A stretch of DNA of 10,779 bases from an uncultured Planctomycetaceae bacterium (GCA_937926325.1 CALAZQ010000434.1:1-10779), one strand, 5' to 3'; positions 1 to 8,344 are shown, counted from the first letter of the stretch. A program made the numbers and translations. Notes: generated by a model not told the origin, from the letters alone.

Positions 1-2654
1 TAGCACTCGAGAATGTCGCCCTCCTTCAGATCGTTGAAGCCGGCAACCTTGATTCCGCACTCGAGGCCGTCGCGTACTTCTTTCACGTCATCCTTCACCC
101 GGCGGAGTGAATCGACCGGATAATCGCCGATCACCCGGCTGTCACGGATCACCCGCAGGCGGCCGTTCCGTGAAATGATGCCGCCGATCACCCGGCAGCC
201 GGCAATCGTGCCGAGCCGGCTGATGGTGAAGGTCCGCTGGACCACCGCCCGGCCGAGCTCGACCTCCTGCTTTTCGGGCGCCAGCATGCCCTCGAGCGCC
301 TGCCGCAGGTCATCGGTCACCTGATAAATGATGTCATAGCGGCGGACCTGCACCCCGCGGTCCTCGGCGAGGGACCGGGCCCGATCATCGGGCACAACAT
401 TGAATCCGATGACGACCGCATCGGAGGCGTCGGCCAGCTGAATGTCGGCTTCACTGATGCCCCCCACCGACGCCTGCAGCACCCGCACCCGCACCTCAGG
501 GTGTTCGAGCTTTTCGAGTTCTTTGAGGATCGCCTCGATCGAACCGCGGACATCGGCCCGGATGATCAGGTTGAGTGTCGGTGTCTTCTGGGTGCCGAGC
601 CGGTCGACCAGATTTTCAAAGGTGACATGAACCGGCGTCGACAGCAGATGGCTCTGCCGCCGAATCCCTGCCCGCTTGTTCGCCACCTCACGGGCCAGCG
701 CGATGTCATCGACCACCTGAAACCGTTCACCGGCGCCCGGGGCGGTATCAAAGCCGGTCACCATCACCGCCCGGGACGGTCCGGCCTCTTTGACCCGGCG
801 AAGCTTGAGGGTGTCCTGCATCGACTTCACCGTCCCGGAGCCCTCGCCACAGACCACGGAGTCGCCCACCCGCAACGTTCCCTTCTGCACCAGCAGGCAG
901 GCCACCACCCCCTGGCCCTCGTGAATGGAGGCGTCGAGGCAGACACCCGCCGCCGCCCGATCGGGATTGGCTTGAATGTCGTGCAATTCGGCGATGGTCA
1001 GCAGCGTATCGAGCAGACCGTCGATCCCCTCGCCGGTGGTGGCACTGGTCTTCACCACCTCGGTGTCACCACCCCATTCGGTCGGCAGCAGTTCGTTTGC
1101 CGCCAGCTGCTGGTACACCCGGTCGGGATCAGCCCCCGGCAGGTCCATCTTGTTGATGCAGACGACGATCGGCACATTTGCGGCGCGGGCATGGCTGATC
1201 GCCTCTTCCGTCTGCGGCATGATGCCGTCATCAGCGGCCACCACCAGCACGGCACAGTCGGTGACGTTGGCACCGCGGGCCCGCATCTGCGTGAAGGCCT
1301 CGTGGCCGGGGGTATCGACAAATGAAATCGGCTGGCCGTTGTGGTCGATGGTGTAAGCCCGCATGTGCTGGGTGATGCCACCGCTTTCGCGGGCGGCAAC
1401 GTCGATGCCCAGAATCTTGTCGAGCAGAGAGGTCTTGCCGTGGTCAACATGGCCCAGAAAGGTGACCACCGGGGCCCGCGACTGCCGGAGGGACGGATCT
1501 TCATCGACCGCATCGAAGCCCGCCAGCAGTTCTTTTTCGAGGTCCTCTGCCGTCTTGATGTCGAGTTCAACGCCGAACTCGGCAGCCAGCAGTTCGACCG
1601 TGTCCTGGTCGAGCATGGTCGTCATGTTGGGCATGGCATCAAGCCCGAAGCCGAGGAGCTTGCGCAGCACTTCGCTGGCCGCCAGCCCGATCGCCTCGGA
1701 GAACGCCCGGACCGTGCAGGGCACCTGAATCGAGGCATTCGTCTTCCGGGGTGCAGCCGTCGAGACGGCCGGACCCCGACGCTGTCGGGGGCGTCGCCGC
1801 CGCAATCCGCGTTCGTCGTCATCGCCCATCCCCCGGCGGTCAACCCGCTTCCGGTGCAGCTGCCGCATCTCGCGGCCGCCCAGCAGATCATCACTCTTTT
1901 GGCCACCCTTGCCAGACTTCCGGCTGCGTCCGGCGGCACCGGTTGGGGGCAGCGGCGGGGCCAGACCGCCCCCCTGCATACCACCCCGCAGCAGCCCGCC
2001 ACGGGTGTCGGCCGACTTATCCTGCTGCCGCTGCTCATGCTTCCGCATGTGCTCGGCCAGCGGTTTGGTGCCCCCCGCCTTGGCACTCCGGATCGCATCG
2101 AGCGGAAGCTTGACGTCGGGCTTTTGGGCGGCAGGCTCCTGAGGCGGCCTGGCCACCGGAGTGCGGCCGGCAGCCGGCAGCGGGGGCAGCTTAAAAGTCG
2201 GCCGGGGAGCTGGCTTTCCACCCCCGCGCGGCCCTCCACTGGGCCTGACGCGGAGCGGGGGCGAGGTCTCTCCCGCCTGATCTTTCGAACCCGCCCGATC
2301 ACCAGTTTCGGCAGCGGGCCGAACCGGCCGGCTGAGGGGCGCGGGCTTCGGGGCCGGCTTGCTGGCCGAAAGCTCCTTCGGCCGGCTGCGGCCCACGGCG
2401 CCCGTCGGCGCCACATAGTCTTCCCGTTTCAGCACGCCGCCCGCCTTGGCCGCCGGTCGGGCGGCCGGTGCGGCCGGCCGCTCAGCCGGCTTCGACTTGC
2501 CGGCTATGAACTCCTTGACCCGGGCCACCTCGTCGTCGCTGAGGCTGGCCAGGGCCGAGCCTTTGTCTTGAATCCCGGCGCGTGCGCAGAGCTCGACCAG
2601 CTCCTTGCTGTCGAGCTTCAATTCCTTCGCAAGACTGTAGATGCGAACCGCCAC
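1..2654 (-). CDS. infB: Translation initiation factor IF-2 (3' end cut by window edge)
   Basis: GTPase that places fMet-tRNA on the 30S subunit and promotes 50S joining. 884 codons are visible; the last in-frame residues read EGDILEC followed by a split codon TA-, so only a short C-terminal tail should be missing. Residues 1-55 form a small N-terminal domain ([18 protein letters not shown]...) of the kind I associate with planctomycetes. About residues 56-320 are a low-complexity linker rich in Pro, Ala, Arg, Gly and Lys. About 320-375 form the second IF2_N domain ([20 protein letters not shown]). The G domain has GHVDHGKT at 401-408, DTPGH at 447-451 and NKMD at 501-504, followed by the beta-barrel and C-terminal fMet-tRNA-binding domains. 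The start is GTG: an in-frame TAA lies two codons upstream (2658-2660), so no longer protein is possible, and GGAGAG at 2661-2666 is a good ribosome binding site. It follows nusA by 111 bases, the usual partner order. Confidence 0.97.
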   Translation of the reverse strand, partial: MAVRIYSLAKELKLDSKELVELCARAGIQDKGSALASLSDDEVARVKEFIAGKSKPAERPAAPAARPAAKAGGVLKREDYVAPTGAVGRSRPKELSASKPAPKPAPLSRPVRPAAETGDRAGSKDQAGETSPPLRVRPSGGPRGGGKPAPRPTFKLPPLPAAGRTPVARPPQEPAAQKPDVKLPLDAIRSAKAGGTKPLAEHMRKHEQRQQDKSADTRGGLLRGGMQGGGLAPPLPPTGAAGRSRKSGKGGQKSDDLLGGREMRQLHRKRVDRRGMGDDDERGLRRRRPRQRRGPAVSTAAPRKTNASIQVPCTVRAFSEAIGLAASEVLRKLLGFGLDAMPNMTTMLDQDTVELLAAEFGVELDIKTAEDLEKELLAGFDAVDEDPSLRQSRAPVVTFLGHVDHGKTSLLDKILGIDVAARESGGITQHMRAYTIDHNGQPISFVDTPGHEAFTQMRARGANVTDCAVLVVAADDGIMPQTEEAISHARAANVPIVVCINKMDLPGADPDRVYQQLAANELLPTEWGGDTEVVKTSATTGEGIDGLLDTLLTIAELHDIQANPDRAAAGVCLDASIHEGQGVVACLLVQKGTLRVGDSVVCGEGSGTVKSMQDTLKLRRVKEAGPSRAVMVTGFDTAPGAGERFQVVDDIALAREVANKRAGIRRQSHLLSTPVHVTFENLVDRLGTQKTPTLNLIIRADVRGSIEAILKELEKLEHPEVRVRVLQASVGGISEADIQLADASDAVVIGFNVVPDDRARSLAEDRGVQVRRYDIIYQVTDDLRQALEGMLAPEKQEVELGRAVVQRTFTISRLGTIAGCRVIGGIISRNGRLRVIRDSRVIGDYPVDSLRRVKDDVKEVRDGLECGIKVAGFNDLKEGDILEC

Positions 2655-2660
2655 GCGTTA

Positions 2661-2666
2661 CTCTCC
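2661..2666 (-). promoter_or_regulatory. Ribosome binding site of infB
   Basis: GGAGAG on the minus strand, six bases before the GTG start of infB (spacing 2655-2660). With the in-frame TAA at 2658-2660 it fixes the start codon. Confidence 0.75.
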
Positions 2667-2687
2667 GACCCACTTGGGATCTCTGTG

Positions 2688-2711
2688 GTCGATCGGGCAC
2701 TGCCGACCGAC
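2688..2711 (-). other. Hairpin in the nusA-infB gap
   Basis: Minus-strand RNA can form a 9-bp stem, GTCGGTCGG with CCGATCGAC (one G-U pair), around the 6-base loop CAGTGC. No U-run follows, so it is unlikely to be an intrinsic terminator. It sits about 34 bases upstream of the infB start and could be a processing site or a translation-modulating structure. The stem is seen; the role is inferred. Confidence 0.45.
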
Positions 2712-2765
2712 ACTGAAAACTCACCCTGTCTGCAAACCCGTTCGCCCTGTCAACTGCCCTGGCCA

Positions 2766-4145
2766 TCATGACCCAGCCGACGGAGGCGTTGAGGCCTGGG
2801 CATCTTCCTCGCCGACCACATCGGTCGCCGGAATCTGCTCAGACACCTGCTGCTCCTGCTCCTGTCCTTCTTCGCCGGCATCGGCCGGCAGTCCCGCCGC
2901 AGCCGCCATCGCCGCCTCGGCGGCATCGGCGTCAGCGGTCGCCTGGGCAATCCGCTCCAGTTCCCGCTGCTTTCGCCGCTCGTCGGCCGCCGCCTCTTCG
3001 GCCAGCGTCGCCCGCCGTTCGGCTTCCGTAACGATTGCATCGACCGCCTCGGCCGACAACTCACCCATCTCCATCAGGTCTTCCGGCTCGATCACCGAAA
3101 GATCGTCGTAGGAGAGAAAGCCTTCGCCGACCAGCCGCTCGGCGACCGATTCATCAAGACCTTCGATTGACGAAAATCCGACCACGGCCCGCTCGATCTG
3201 CTGGTCCAGTTCCTCGCGGGTCATGATCTCGATGTCCCAGCCGCAGAGTTTGCTCGCCAGCCGGACGTTCTGGCCGCGGCGGCCGATCGCCAGCGAAAGC
3301 TGGTCTTCGCGGACCAGCACAATACCCCGGCCGAGCATCTGGCAGAGGATCACCTCATCGACCTCAGCCGGCTGCAAGGCGTTGGGCACCAGCACCTGCA
3401 GGTCGTCATTCCACCGCACGATGTCAATCCGCTCGCCGCCGAGTTCCTCGACGATGTTCTTGATCCGATTGCCGCGAACACCGACACAGGCACCGACACA
3501 GTCAACCCTGCCGTCGGAACTGATGACGGCCACCTTGCTCCGGTAGCCGGGCTCGCGGGAAATCGCCCGGATTTCGATCACGCCATCGATGATTTCGGGG
3601 ATTTCCTGTTCGAACAACCGCTGCACCAGTTGCGGCCGAATTCGAGAAAGGATGATCTTCACCCGGCTGCCGACCTTGCGGACCTCGAAAATGGTCGCCC
3701 TGATCCGCTCGTTGGCGTGAAAACTCTCACCCGGAATCTGCTCGCTCCGCGGGAGGATCGCCTCAGTTGCGCCCAGCGTCACCGTGGCGACACCGCCGTC
3801 AAACCGGGTCACCACGCCCGAGATCATCTGGCCGACCTGTTCCTCGAACTCATCGTGAATCGAGTCGCGTTCGGCCTCACGGATTTTTTGAATGATCACC
3901 TGCTTGGCGGTCTGGGCACCAATGCGGCCGGTGAGTTCATCGGGGTCAATCGGCGTTCCGTCATGGCTGCCGGCAATCGTTCCGCTGGCGCGGTCGATCT
4001 GGACAACCACGTCCGCTTCCTCACCGTAGTGACGGTGCAGGGCGGTTACCAGCGCCGATTCGATCGCTTGGAAGACGATCTCCTTGTCGATGTTCTTGTC
4101 TCGATGAATCGCATCGACGATACGGAGAATTTCTTCAGGCTTCAT
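2766..4145 (-). CDS. nusA: Transcription termination/antitermination factor NusA
   Basis: RNA-polymerase-binding factor acting in pausing, termination and antitermination. It has 459 residues. The N-terminal polymerase-binding domain is about 1-105 ([20 protein letters not shown]). The S1 domain is about 107-170 ([20 protein letters not shown]). KH1 holds [14 protein letters not shown] at 218-231 and KH2 holds [15 protein letters not shown] at 286-300. One helix-hairpin-helix-like acidic repeat follows at about 325-378 ([23 protein letters not shown]). The end, about 379-459, is a Glu/Ala/Gln-rich helical and then disordered tail. The frame stays open upstream to 4397, but the ATG at 4143-4145 is chosen because family homology begins exactly there and the upstream translation is unlike NusA and overlaps a promoter. 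No clear Shine-Dalgarno precedes it. It is followed by infB; no rimP lies in front. Confidence 0.96.
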   Translation of the reverse strand: MKPEEILRIVDAIHRDKNIDKEIVFQAIESALVTALHRHYGEEADVVVQIDRASGTIAGSHDGTPIDPDELTGRIGAQTAKQVIIQKIREAERDSIHDEFEEQVGQMISGVVTRFDGGVATVTLGATEAILPRSEQIPGESFHANERIRATIFEVRKVGSRVKIILSRIRPQLVQRLFEQEIPEIIDGVIEIRAISREPGYRSKVAVISSDGRVDCVGACVGVRGNRIKNIVEELGGERIDIVRWNDDLQVLVPNALQPAEVDEVILCQMLGRGIVLVREDQLSLAIGRRGQNVRLASKLCGWDIEIMTREELDQQIERAVVGFSSIEGLDESVAERLVGEGFLSYDDLSVIEPEDLMEMGELSAEAVDAIVTEAERRATLAEEAAADERRKQRELERIAQATADADAAEAAMAAAAGLPADAGEEGQEQEQQVSEQIPATDVVGEEDAQASTPPSAGS

Positions 4146-4381
4146 ATTGACTCGGAAATCGCTTACCGACCGGTCCTGATCGTCTTGACCGCAGGTTACC
4201 TCGCGGGCCGCACGGGGTGCGGCGGTCGGAACCCGCCACCTGCAAGCCATGTCGGAACGGACGACAGGACACCCTGCGGTGGCCCGTCGGAACACACTCG
4301 CTCCAGGCGATCCAAGCGTTTCCTCGAAGCAGCACGCCACGTGCGTTGCCGGCCGCCGCAAGGCAGCCCTGCAATCCGCAA
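4146..4381 (-). other. Possible structured 5' leader of nusA-infB
   Basis: Non-coding leader of about 230 bases between a candidate promoter and the nusA start. On the minus strand GTTCCGAC occurs three times (4286-4293, 4251-4258, 4225-4232). Possible helices are TGTCG/CGACA (4250-4266), GGCGG/CCGCC (4221-4237), CCGCAC/GTGCGG with a CCC loop (4208-4222, competing by two bases with the previous one) and GCACG/CGTGC (4332-4344). A perfect 8-bp long-range pair, ACCGCAGG (4273-4280) with CCTGCGGT (4188-4195), would enclose the first three as a multi-branch element. The GC-rich background makes chance stems common, so functional structure is only a proposal. It is too short for rimP, and I see no convincing small gene. 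Confidence 0.35.
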
Positions 4382-4410
4382 AAGGTACGGCAGCCACCCA
4401 ATCCTGTCAA
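4382..4410 (-). promoter_or_regulatory. Sigma70-type promoter for nusA-infB
   Basis: On the minus strand a perfect -35 box TTGACA (4405-4410) is followed after exactly 17 bases by TACCTT (4382-4387), which fits TAnnnT. It starts 12 bases past the stop codon of the degenerate ketosynthase gene and would start transcription near 4375, giving nusA-infB their own promoter. It shares GACAGGAT, GGGnGGC and TTGCG with the candidate promoter of acpP. Confidence 0.6.
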
Positions 4411-4422
4411 GCAGCCATGGCT

Positions 4423-5760
4423 TCAGGCCGCGTCGGGGCAGCGGCCCAGCAGCAGGGCACCGGCCTGGCCCTGCGGCGTCACCGCGAGACTGAGGAACCG
4501 GTCGCCGGCCGCGTCACCGGCAACGGCGGCACGTACCGGGCAGGCTTCATCCGGGGTTTGATAGTTCTTGAGCGGGAACAGTTCACCCCGGCTGATCGCC
4601 TGCAGGCTCGCGACGCACTCGACCAGGCCACTGCCGGCCCCCAGGTTCCCGAAGCTACCCTTGGCGGCCACCAGGGGAAGTTCGCCAAGCTGAGGGCCCA
4701 GCACATCGCCGAGGCCGGCAGCCTCCTCCTGGTCAGCCACCCGGGTACTGAGCCCCTGGGCATGGATGTGGCCGATGGCCCCCGGTTCACAGCCGGCCGC
4801 CGCCAGCGTTTTCTTCACCGCCGTGGCCACTGCTCCGCGACGACGGCCGACTGCGGCCGCTTCGCTGCTGGCGGCCGCCCCATGGCCGAGCACTTCGCCA
4901 TAAATGGTCGCAGCCCGCTGCCGGGCATGCTCCAGTTCCTCGAGAATCAGCACCGCGGCCGCCTCGCCCAGCACCATGCCGCGGCGGTCGCGATCGAACG
5001 GCCTGCTCCAGCCGGCCGGATCATCGTCCCCCATCGCCACCTGCTCGTTGAGCAGAGCATGGACCATCTTCATCGGGTGGATGCGGGTCCCGGTCGCGCC
5101 GACGAGCATCACGTCCGCCGCCCCACGGCCGATGCTGATGGTCGCCTCTCCAACTGCGAGGTGGCCGCTGGCCTCACGGACCGTGAGTGAATTACTCGGC
5201 CCCCGCAGGTCGTTGAAGATCGCGATGTGGCTCGCCGGCATGTTGGGCAGATACTTCAGCAGCCAGAGCGGTTCCATCGCCGGCAGCCCGGCGGTCGCCC
5301 AGCGGTCGAAGTCAAACATGCCGCGGTCATCCCGGCAGGCTGCCACTGCTGCCGTGAAATCATCGGGCAGCGTCAGCATGTAGTCAGAGCCAAAGACGCA
5401 GCCGATTCGCTCCGGTGGCAGCGAGAGTTCCGTACCGGTGGTCGTGAGGCCACTGGCAGCCAGGGCCCGCTGGGCCGCCGCGACTGCCATCTGGGTTTCC
5501 CGGCACATCAGCTTGAGCCCCTTTCGGATCGCCTTCTTGCGGTCCCCATCGAGGTCGCCGAACTCGCTGATGTGGCCCGTGAAGCTTCGGGCTTCGGCGG
5601 CATGGGCCAGCGGTAGTCCGGTGGTCGGAAAGCATGTCAGCGGCCCCACGGCCGACACTCCCGCCGCGAGCCCATCCCAGAGCTCCTCAGGAGTGAGCCC
5701 GAAGGGCGAGATCGCCGCCATGCCCGTGATCACCACGCGGCGTCGGTCAGATGCTGTCAT
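4423..5760 (-). CDS. FabF-like ketosynthase pseudo-enzyme (KS-beta / chain-length-factor-like)
   Basis: 445 residues with a full-length thiolase-fold ketosynthase architecture: N-terminal RRVVITGMAAISPFG, WSRPFDRDRRGMVLGEAAAVLILEELEHA in the middle and KGSFGNLGAGSG late. Aligned without gaps to the adjacent FabF, every catalytic position is changed. The Cys of TACAS is Glu196 (TVREAS), the His of NAHGTST is Gln335 (HAQGLST) and the His of KSHLGH is Asn372 (KGSFGN); Lys367 is kept. The C-terminal gating loop NSFGFGG is replaced by AVTPQGQAG. It therefore should not condense acyl chains itself. The intact frame and conserved dimer-core segments argue against a decaying gene. By analogy with KS-beta/chain-length factors it may pair with FabF; this is inference. 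The gene begins 37 bases after fabF. ATG at 5758-5760 is chosen because homology starts there, and no strong ribosome binding site is seen. Ketosynthase-like fold: very sure. Role: unsure. Confidence 0.88.
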   Translation of the reverse strand: MTASDRRRVVITGMAAISPFGLTPEELWDGLAAGVSAVGPLTCFPTTGLPLAHAAEARSFTGHISEFGDLDGDRKKAIRKGLKLMCRETQMAVAAAQRALAASGLTTTGTELSLPPERIGCVFGSDYMLTLPDDFTAAVAACRDDRGMFDFDRWATAGLPAMEPLWLLKYLPNMPASHIAIFNDLRGPSNSLTVREASGHLAVGEATISIGRGAADVMLVGATGTRIHPMKMVHALLNEQVAMGDDDPAGWSRPFDRDRRGMVLGEAAAVLILEELEHARQRAATIYGEVLGHGAAASSEAAAVGRRRGAVATAVKKTLAAAGCEPGAIGHIHAQGLSTRVADQEEAAGLGDVLGPQLGELPLVAAKGSFGNLGAGSGLVECVASLQAISRGELFPLKNYQTPDEACPVRAAVAGDAAGDRFLSLAVTPQGQAGALLLGRCPDAA

Positions 5761-5797
5761 GGCCGTTGTCACTTTCAAGGACGCGACTGCCGCCGGC

Positions 5798-7039
5798 TTA
5801 CGCCAGCCGGCCGAGCACGAGACTGGCGTTGTGCCCGCCAAAGCCGAAGCTGTTGCTCATCACGACATCGACCCGCCGTTCACGGGGCTGGTTCGGCGTG
5901 TAGTCGAGATCGCAGTCTGGGTCGGGGGTTTCCAGGTTGATGGTGGGCGGAATCACGTTCCGCTCGAGGGTCAGGGCACAGGCAACCAGTTCAATACCAC
6001 CGCTGGCACCGAGGGAATGGCCGAGATGGCTCTTGATGCTCGAAACCGACAGCTGCCGGGCATGCTCACCGAACACTTTTTTGATGGCGAGGGTCTCGGC
6101 CTTGTCCCCCAGCGGCGTACTGGTGCCATGGGCATTGATGTAGCCGATGGCAGTCGCCGCACAGCCGGCATCCTCAAGGGCCAGCGTCATCGCCCGGGCC
6201 GCTCCCCGGCCCTCCTCATCGGGCTGCGTGATGTGCCCGGCGTCACCGGTCGAACCGTAGCCGAGCAATTCACCGTAGATTTTCGCCCCGCGACTGCGGG
6301 CGTGCTCCAGTTCTTCCAGCACGACAATTCCGGCCCCTTCGGCCAGCACGAAGCCATCGCGGTCGGCATCGAACGGCCGGCTAGCCTGCTGCGGGGCATC
6401 GCCCCGGAACGACAACGCCCGCATGTTCTGGAAGCCGGCCAGTCCCATCGGCGTCAGCGCCGCCTCGCTGCCACCGGTCACCATCACGTCGGCAGCGGCC
6501 GAGCGAATAGCCCGGACCGCCTCACCGATCGAGTTGGCGGCGCTGGCGCAGGCCGTGGCGACAGCGAAGTTGGGCCCCTTGATGCCGTGAATCGACGACA
6601 CATGGCCACTGGCGGCGTTGACGATGAGTTTGGGAATGGTGAACGGCGAGACCTTCTCAATGCCCTTCGTGAGCAGCCGCTCATGCTGGGCCTCGAACTC
6701 AGCCAGTCCACCAATGCCCGACCCGACGACGACACCGCAGCGATAGGGATCTTCCCGAGCGAAGTCGATGCCCGAATCACGAACGGCATCGCCCGCCGCC
6801 GCAATGGCGAACTGGGCGAAACGGTCAAGCCGCCGCAGCTCCTTGGGGCTGGCGACACCCTCGGCCGCACCATCCCAGGGCACCTCCCCGGCAAACTGCA
6901 CCCGATAACCGGAGACGTCAAAAAGGTTGACGGGCCCGACGCCACTGTCACCTGCCAGCAGCCGCTCCCACAGTTGTTCAACCGGTCGCCCCAGAGAGGT
7001 CACCACCCCGAGGCCCGTCAGCACCACCCGTCGCTTCAT
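5798..7039 (-). CDS. fabF: 3-oxoacyl-ACP synthase II (KAS II)
   Basis: Condenses malonyl-ACP with acyl-ACP to elongate fatty acids. 413 residues, the normal length. The catalytic triad is complete: Cys164 in VATACASAANSIG, His304 in NAHGTSTPLGD and His341 in KSHLGHSLGASG, with Lys336. The gating loop SNSFGFGGHN lies at 395-404. The start is ATG at 7037-7039, preceded by AGGG (7045-7048) at a 5-base spacing. A TTG five codons further upstream (7052-7054) is less likely. It lies 107 bases after acpP, with a GC hairpin in the gap, and just before the degenerate ketosynthase gene. I see no promoter of its own, so it is probably transcribed from the acpP promoter or further upstream. Confidence 0.96.
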   Translation of the reverse strand: MKRRVVLTGLGVVTSLGRPVEQLWERLLAGDSGVGPVNLFDVSGYRVQFAGEVPWDGAAEGVASPKELRRLDRFAQFAIAAAGDAVRDSGIDFAREDPYRCGVVVGSGIGGLAEFEAQHERLLTKGIEKVSPFTIPKLIVNAASGHVSSIHGIKGPNFAVATACASAANSIGEAVRAIRSAAADVMVTGGSEAALTPMGLAGFQNMRALSFRGDAPQQASRPFDADRDGFVLAEGAGIVVLEELEHARSRGAKIYGELLGYGSTGDAGHITQPDEEGRGAARAMTLALEDAGCAATAIGYINAHGTSTPLGDKAETLAIKKVFGEHARQLSVSSIKSHLGHSLGASGGIELVACALTLERNVIPPTINLETPDPDCDLDYTPNQPRERRVDVVMSNSFGFGGHNASLVLGRLA

Positions 7040-7130
7040 GTCGTCCCTGATCAACCCCGGTGTTCTGCCTGGGCCCCGCCACCGCCACGCCCGCTCTCAC
7101 TCCACCACCTGATACTGCCGCGGTGGCTTG

Positions 7131-7146
7131 CCGGCCGACGGGCCGG
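7131..7146 (-). other. GC hairpin directly after acpP
   Basis: Perfect 6-bp stem CCGGCC/GGCCGG with loop CGTC, starting at the first base after the acpP TGA. There is no U-run, so it is a weak terminator at best. It could protect the acpP 3' end or mark a cut site between acpP and fabF, allowing more ACP than synthase. The function is inferred. Confidence 0.45.
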
Positions 7147-7383
7147 TCAGGCCTGATGCTTCTCGATGAACTCAACCGCCTGGCCGACGGTCTGAATCTT
7201 CTCGGCCGCATCGTCAGGGATGTTGATTTCGAACTCTTCCTCGAGTTCCATCACCAGTTCCACGGTATCGAGCGAGTCGGCACCGAGGTCATTGATGAAC
7301 GACGTCTCGGGGGTGATCTGATCCTTGCTCACTCCAAGCTGGGACGCAACGATATCGATCACTCGATCCTGGACTGATGCCAC
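7147..7383 (-). CDS. acpP: Acyl carrier protein
   Basis: Small acidic carrier of growing acyl chains. 78 residues, the usual size. The phosphopantetheine attachment site is Ser37 in [14 protein letters not shown], followed by the acidic recognition helix [13 protein letters not shown]. The start is GTG at 7381-7383, not the ATG about 34 codons upstream. The GTG has a perfect GGAGG (7391-7395) at a 7-base spacing, and homology begins at [17 protein letters not shown]. It sits between fabG and fabF in the standard fab order. A candidate promoter (7508-7537) and a leader hairpin (7419-7441) lie in the 187-base gap upstream, suggesting independent and strong expression. Confidence 0.97.
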   Translation of the reverse strand: MASVQDRVIDIVASQLGVSKDQITPETSFINDLGADSLDTVELVMELEEEFEINIPDDAAEKIQTVGQAVEFIEKHQA

Positions 7384-7390
7384 GGTAGAA

Positions 7391-7395
7391 CCTCC
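7391..7395 (-). promoter_or_regulatory. Ribosome binding site of acpP
   Basis: Consensus GGAGG seven bases before the GTG codon. It decides the short 78-residue start over an in-frame upstream ATG. Confidence 0.85.
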
Positions 7396-7418
7396 ACTGA
7401 AAATTTGTCGAACTCCGG

Positions 7419-7441
7419 CCACAGACGGAAACTGTCTGCGG
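7419..7441 (-). other. Hairpin in the acpP leader
   Basis: CCGCAGAC and GTCTGTGG (one G-U pair) form an 8-bp stem around the loop AGTTTCC, 36 bases upstream of the acpP start. A second small inverted repeat, GCAGC/GCTGC, lies just before it at 7451-7465. Both would be in the 5' untranslated RNA if the promoter at 7508-7537 is used. The leader role is inferred. Confidence 0.4.
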
Positions 7442-7507
7442 ACGCCGCCCGCAGCGCTGTGCTGCCATGCCCCACTCAGGCTCATCTGCCGCCCGGGGAC
7501 GTCGCAA

Positions 7508-7537
7508 GATATACCGAGTCGCCGCCCATCCTGTCCA
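7508..7537 (-). promoter_or_regulatory. Candidate promoter for acpP
   Basis: On the minus strand TGGACA (7532-7537) and TATATC (7508-7513) are separated by 18 bases. Transcription would start near 7500, about 120 bases before acpP. It lies in the longest gap of the fab block and shares GACAGGAT, GGGnGGC and TTGCG with the nusA promoter at 4382-4410, which strengthens both calls. Confidence 0.5.
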
Positions 7538-7570
7538 GCTAGCCGCGTAAATTAGCGGCCCATGGCGGCC

Positions 7571-8344
7571 TCAGCCGATCAGCCCGCCGTCCACCACCAA
7601 GGTCTGGGCGGTGATGTAACCCGATGAGGGCGACGCCAGGAACAGCACCGCTTCGGCAATTTCAGCCGCCTGACCGAGCCGCTTGGCTGGCACCCGTTTC
7701 TTCACCTCATCGAGCAGGGCCGGCCCCAGGGCGTCGGTCATGTCGCTGGCGATGAAGCCCGGGGCGACGGCATTGACGGTCACTTTCCGGCCGGCCAGCT
7801 CCTTGGCGACGGTCTTGGTGAGCCCCACCAGCCCCGCCTTTGAGGCCGAGTAATTTGCCTGCCCGGGGTTGCCGATCAGCCCCGAGACGCTTGCCACGTT
7901 GATGATCCGGCCGTACCGCTGCTGCATCATCGGGCGGCTGGCGGCCCGCATGAACAGAAATGGCGCCCGCAGATTGGTGGTGAGCACCTCATCCCATTCG
8001 GTGTCGCTCATCCGCGGCAACAGCGTGTCGCGGGTGACCCCGGCGTTGTTGACCAGAATGTCGAGCCGTTCGTACTTTGCCGTGACATCGGCAATCACCT
8101 GCTCGATCGCCTCGGGCTGTGAAACGTCACAGGGCAGCACCTCGGCCTGCCCGCCGGCGGCAGTGATCGCCTCAGCGACTGTTTTGAGCTTATCTGCGGA
8201 CCGAGCTACCAGGCCGACGGTCGCTCCGTTTGCGGCAAGGGTTTCGGCAATGGCCCGGCCGATTCCCTGGCTCGCCCCCGTCACCAGGGCCACCTGCCCC
8301 GACAGATCGACCTTGATTGGCGTCGCTTCGACCTTCAGTGCCAT
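7571..8344 (-). CDS. fabG: 3-oxoacyl-ACP reductase
   Basis: NADPH-dependent reduction of 3-ketoacyl-ACP to 3-hydroxyacyl-ACP. A short-chain dehydrogenase of 257 residues. The cofactor motif TGASQGIG is at 22-29 and NNAG at 99-102. The catalytic residues are Asn124, Ser152 (NVASVSG), Tyr165 and Lys169 (YSASK), and the C-terminal VDGGLIG is typical. About 14 residues precede the first strand, slightly more than in many FabG. ATG at 8342-8344 has GGGAG about 10 bases upstream. It lies between fabD and acpP, which favours the fatty-acid reductase over another SDR. Confidence 0.95.
   Translation of the reverse strand: MALKVEATPIKVDLSGQVALVTGASQGIGRAIAETLAANGATVGLVARSADKLKTVAEAITAAGGQAEVLPCDVSQPEAIEQVIADVTAKYERLDILVNNAGVTRDTLLPRMSDTEWDEVLTTNLRAPFLFMRAASRPMMQQRYGRIINVASVSGLIGNPGQANYSASKAGLVGLTKTVAKELAGRKVTVNAVAPGFIASDMTDALGPALLDEVKKRVPAKRLGQAAEIAEAVLFLASPSSGYITAQTLVVDGGLIG

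Noticed and set aside
2748..2753. TTGACA on the minus strand between nusA and infB as an infB promoter
   Set aside because: No hexamer resembling TAnnnT lies 16-19 bases downstream, so only the -35 half is present.
4146..4397. An N-terminal extension of NusA by 84 residues from a GTG at 4397
   Set aside because: The frame is open, but the extra sequence does not resemble NusA and overlaps the promoter; family homology begins exactly at the ATG at 4145.
7131..7146. Intrinsic terminator after acpP
   Set aside because: The stem is perfect but short and is followed by CAAGCC, not a U-run; fabF lies downstream with no promoter of its own.
5438..7156. A 572-codon open frame on the plus strand, antisense to fabF, and other long plus-strand frames (e.g. 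1341-2771, 3630-4493, 9459-10508)
   Set aside because: They lie opposite well-identified genes in GC-rich DNA, where antisense frames stay open by codon bias. Their translations show no recognisable domains and are rich in His, Arg, Gly and Pro.
7384..7485. A longer acyl carrier protein beginning at the ATG at 7485
   Set aside because: The GTG at 7383 has a perfect GGAGG and gives the standard 78-residue ACP; the upstream residues match no ACP.
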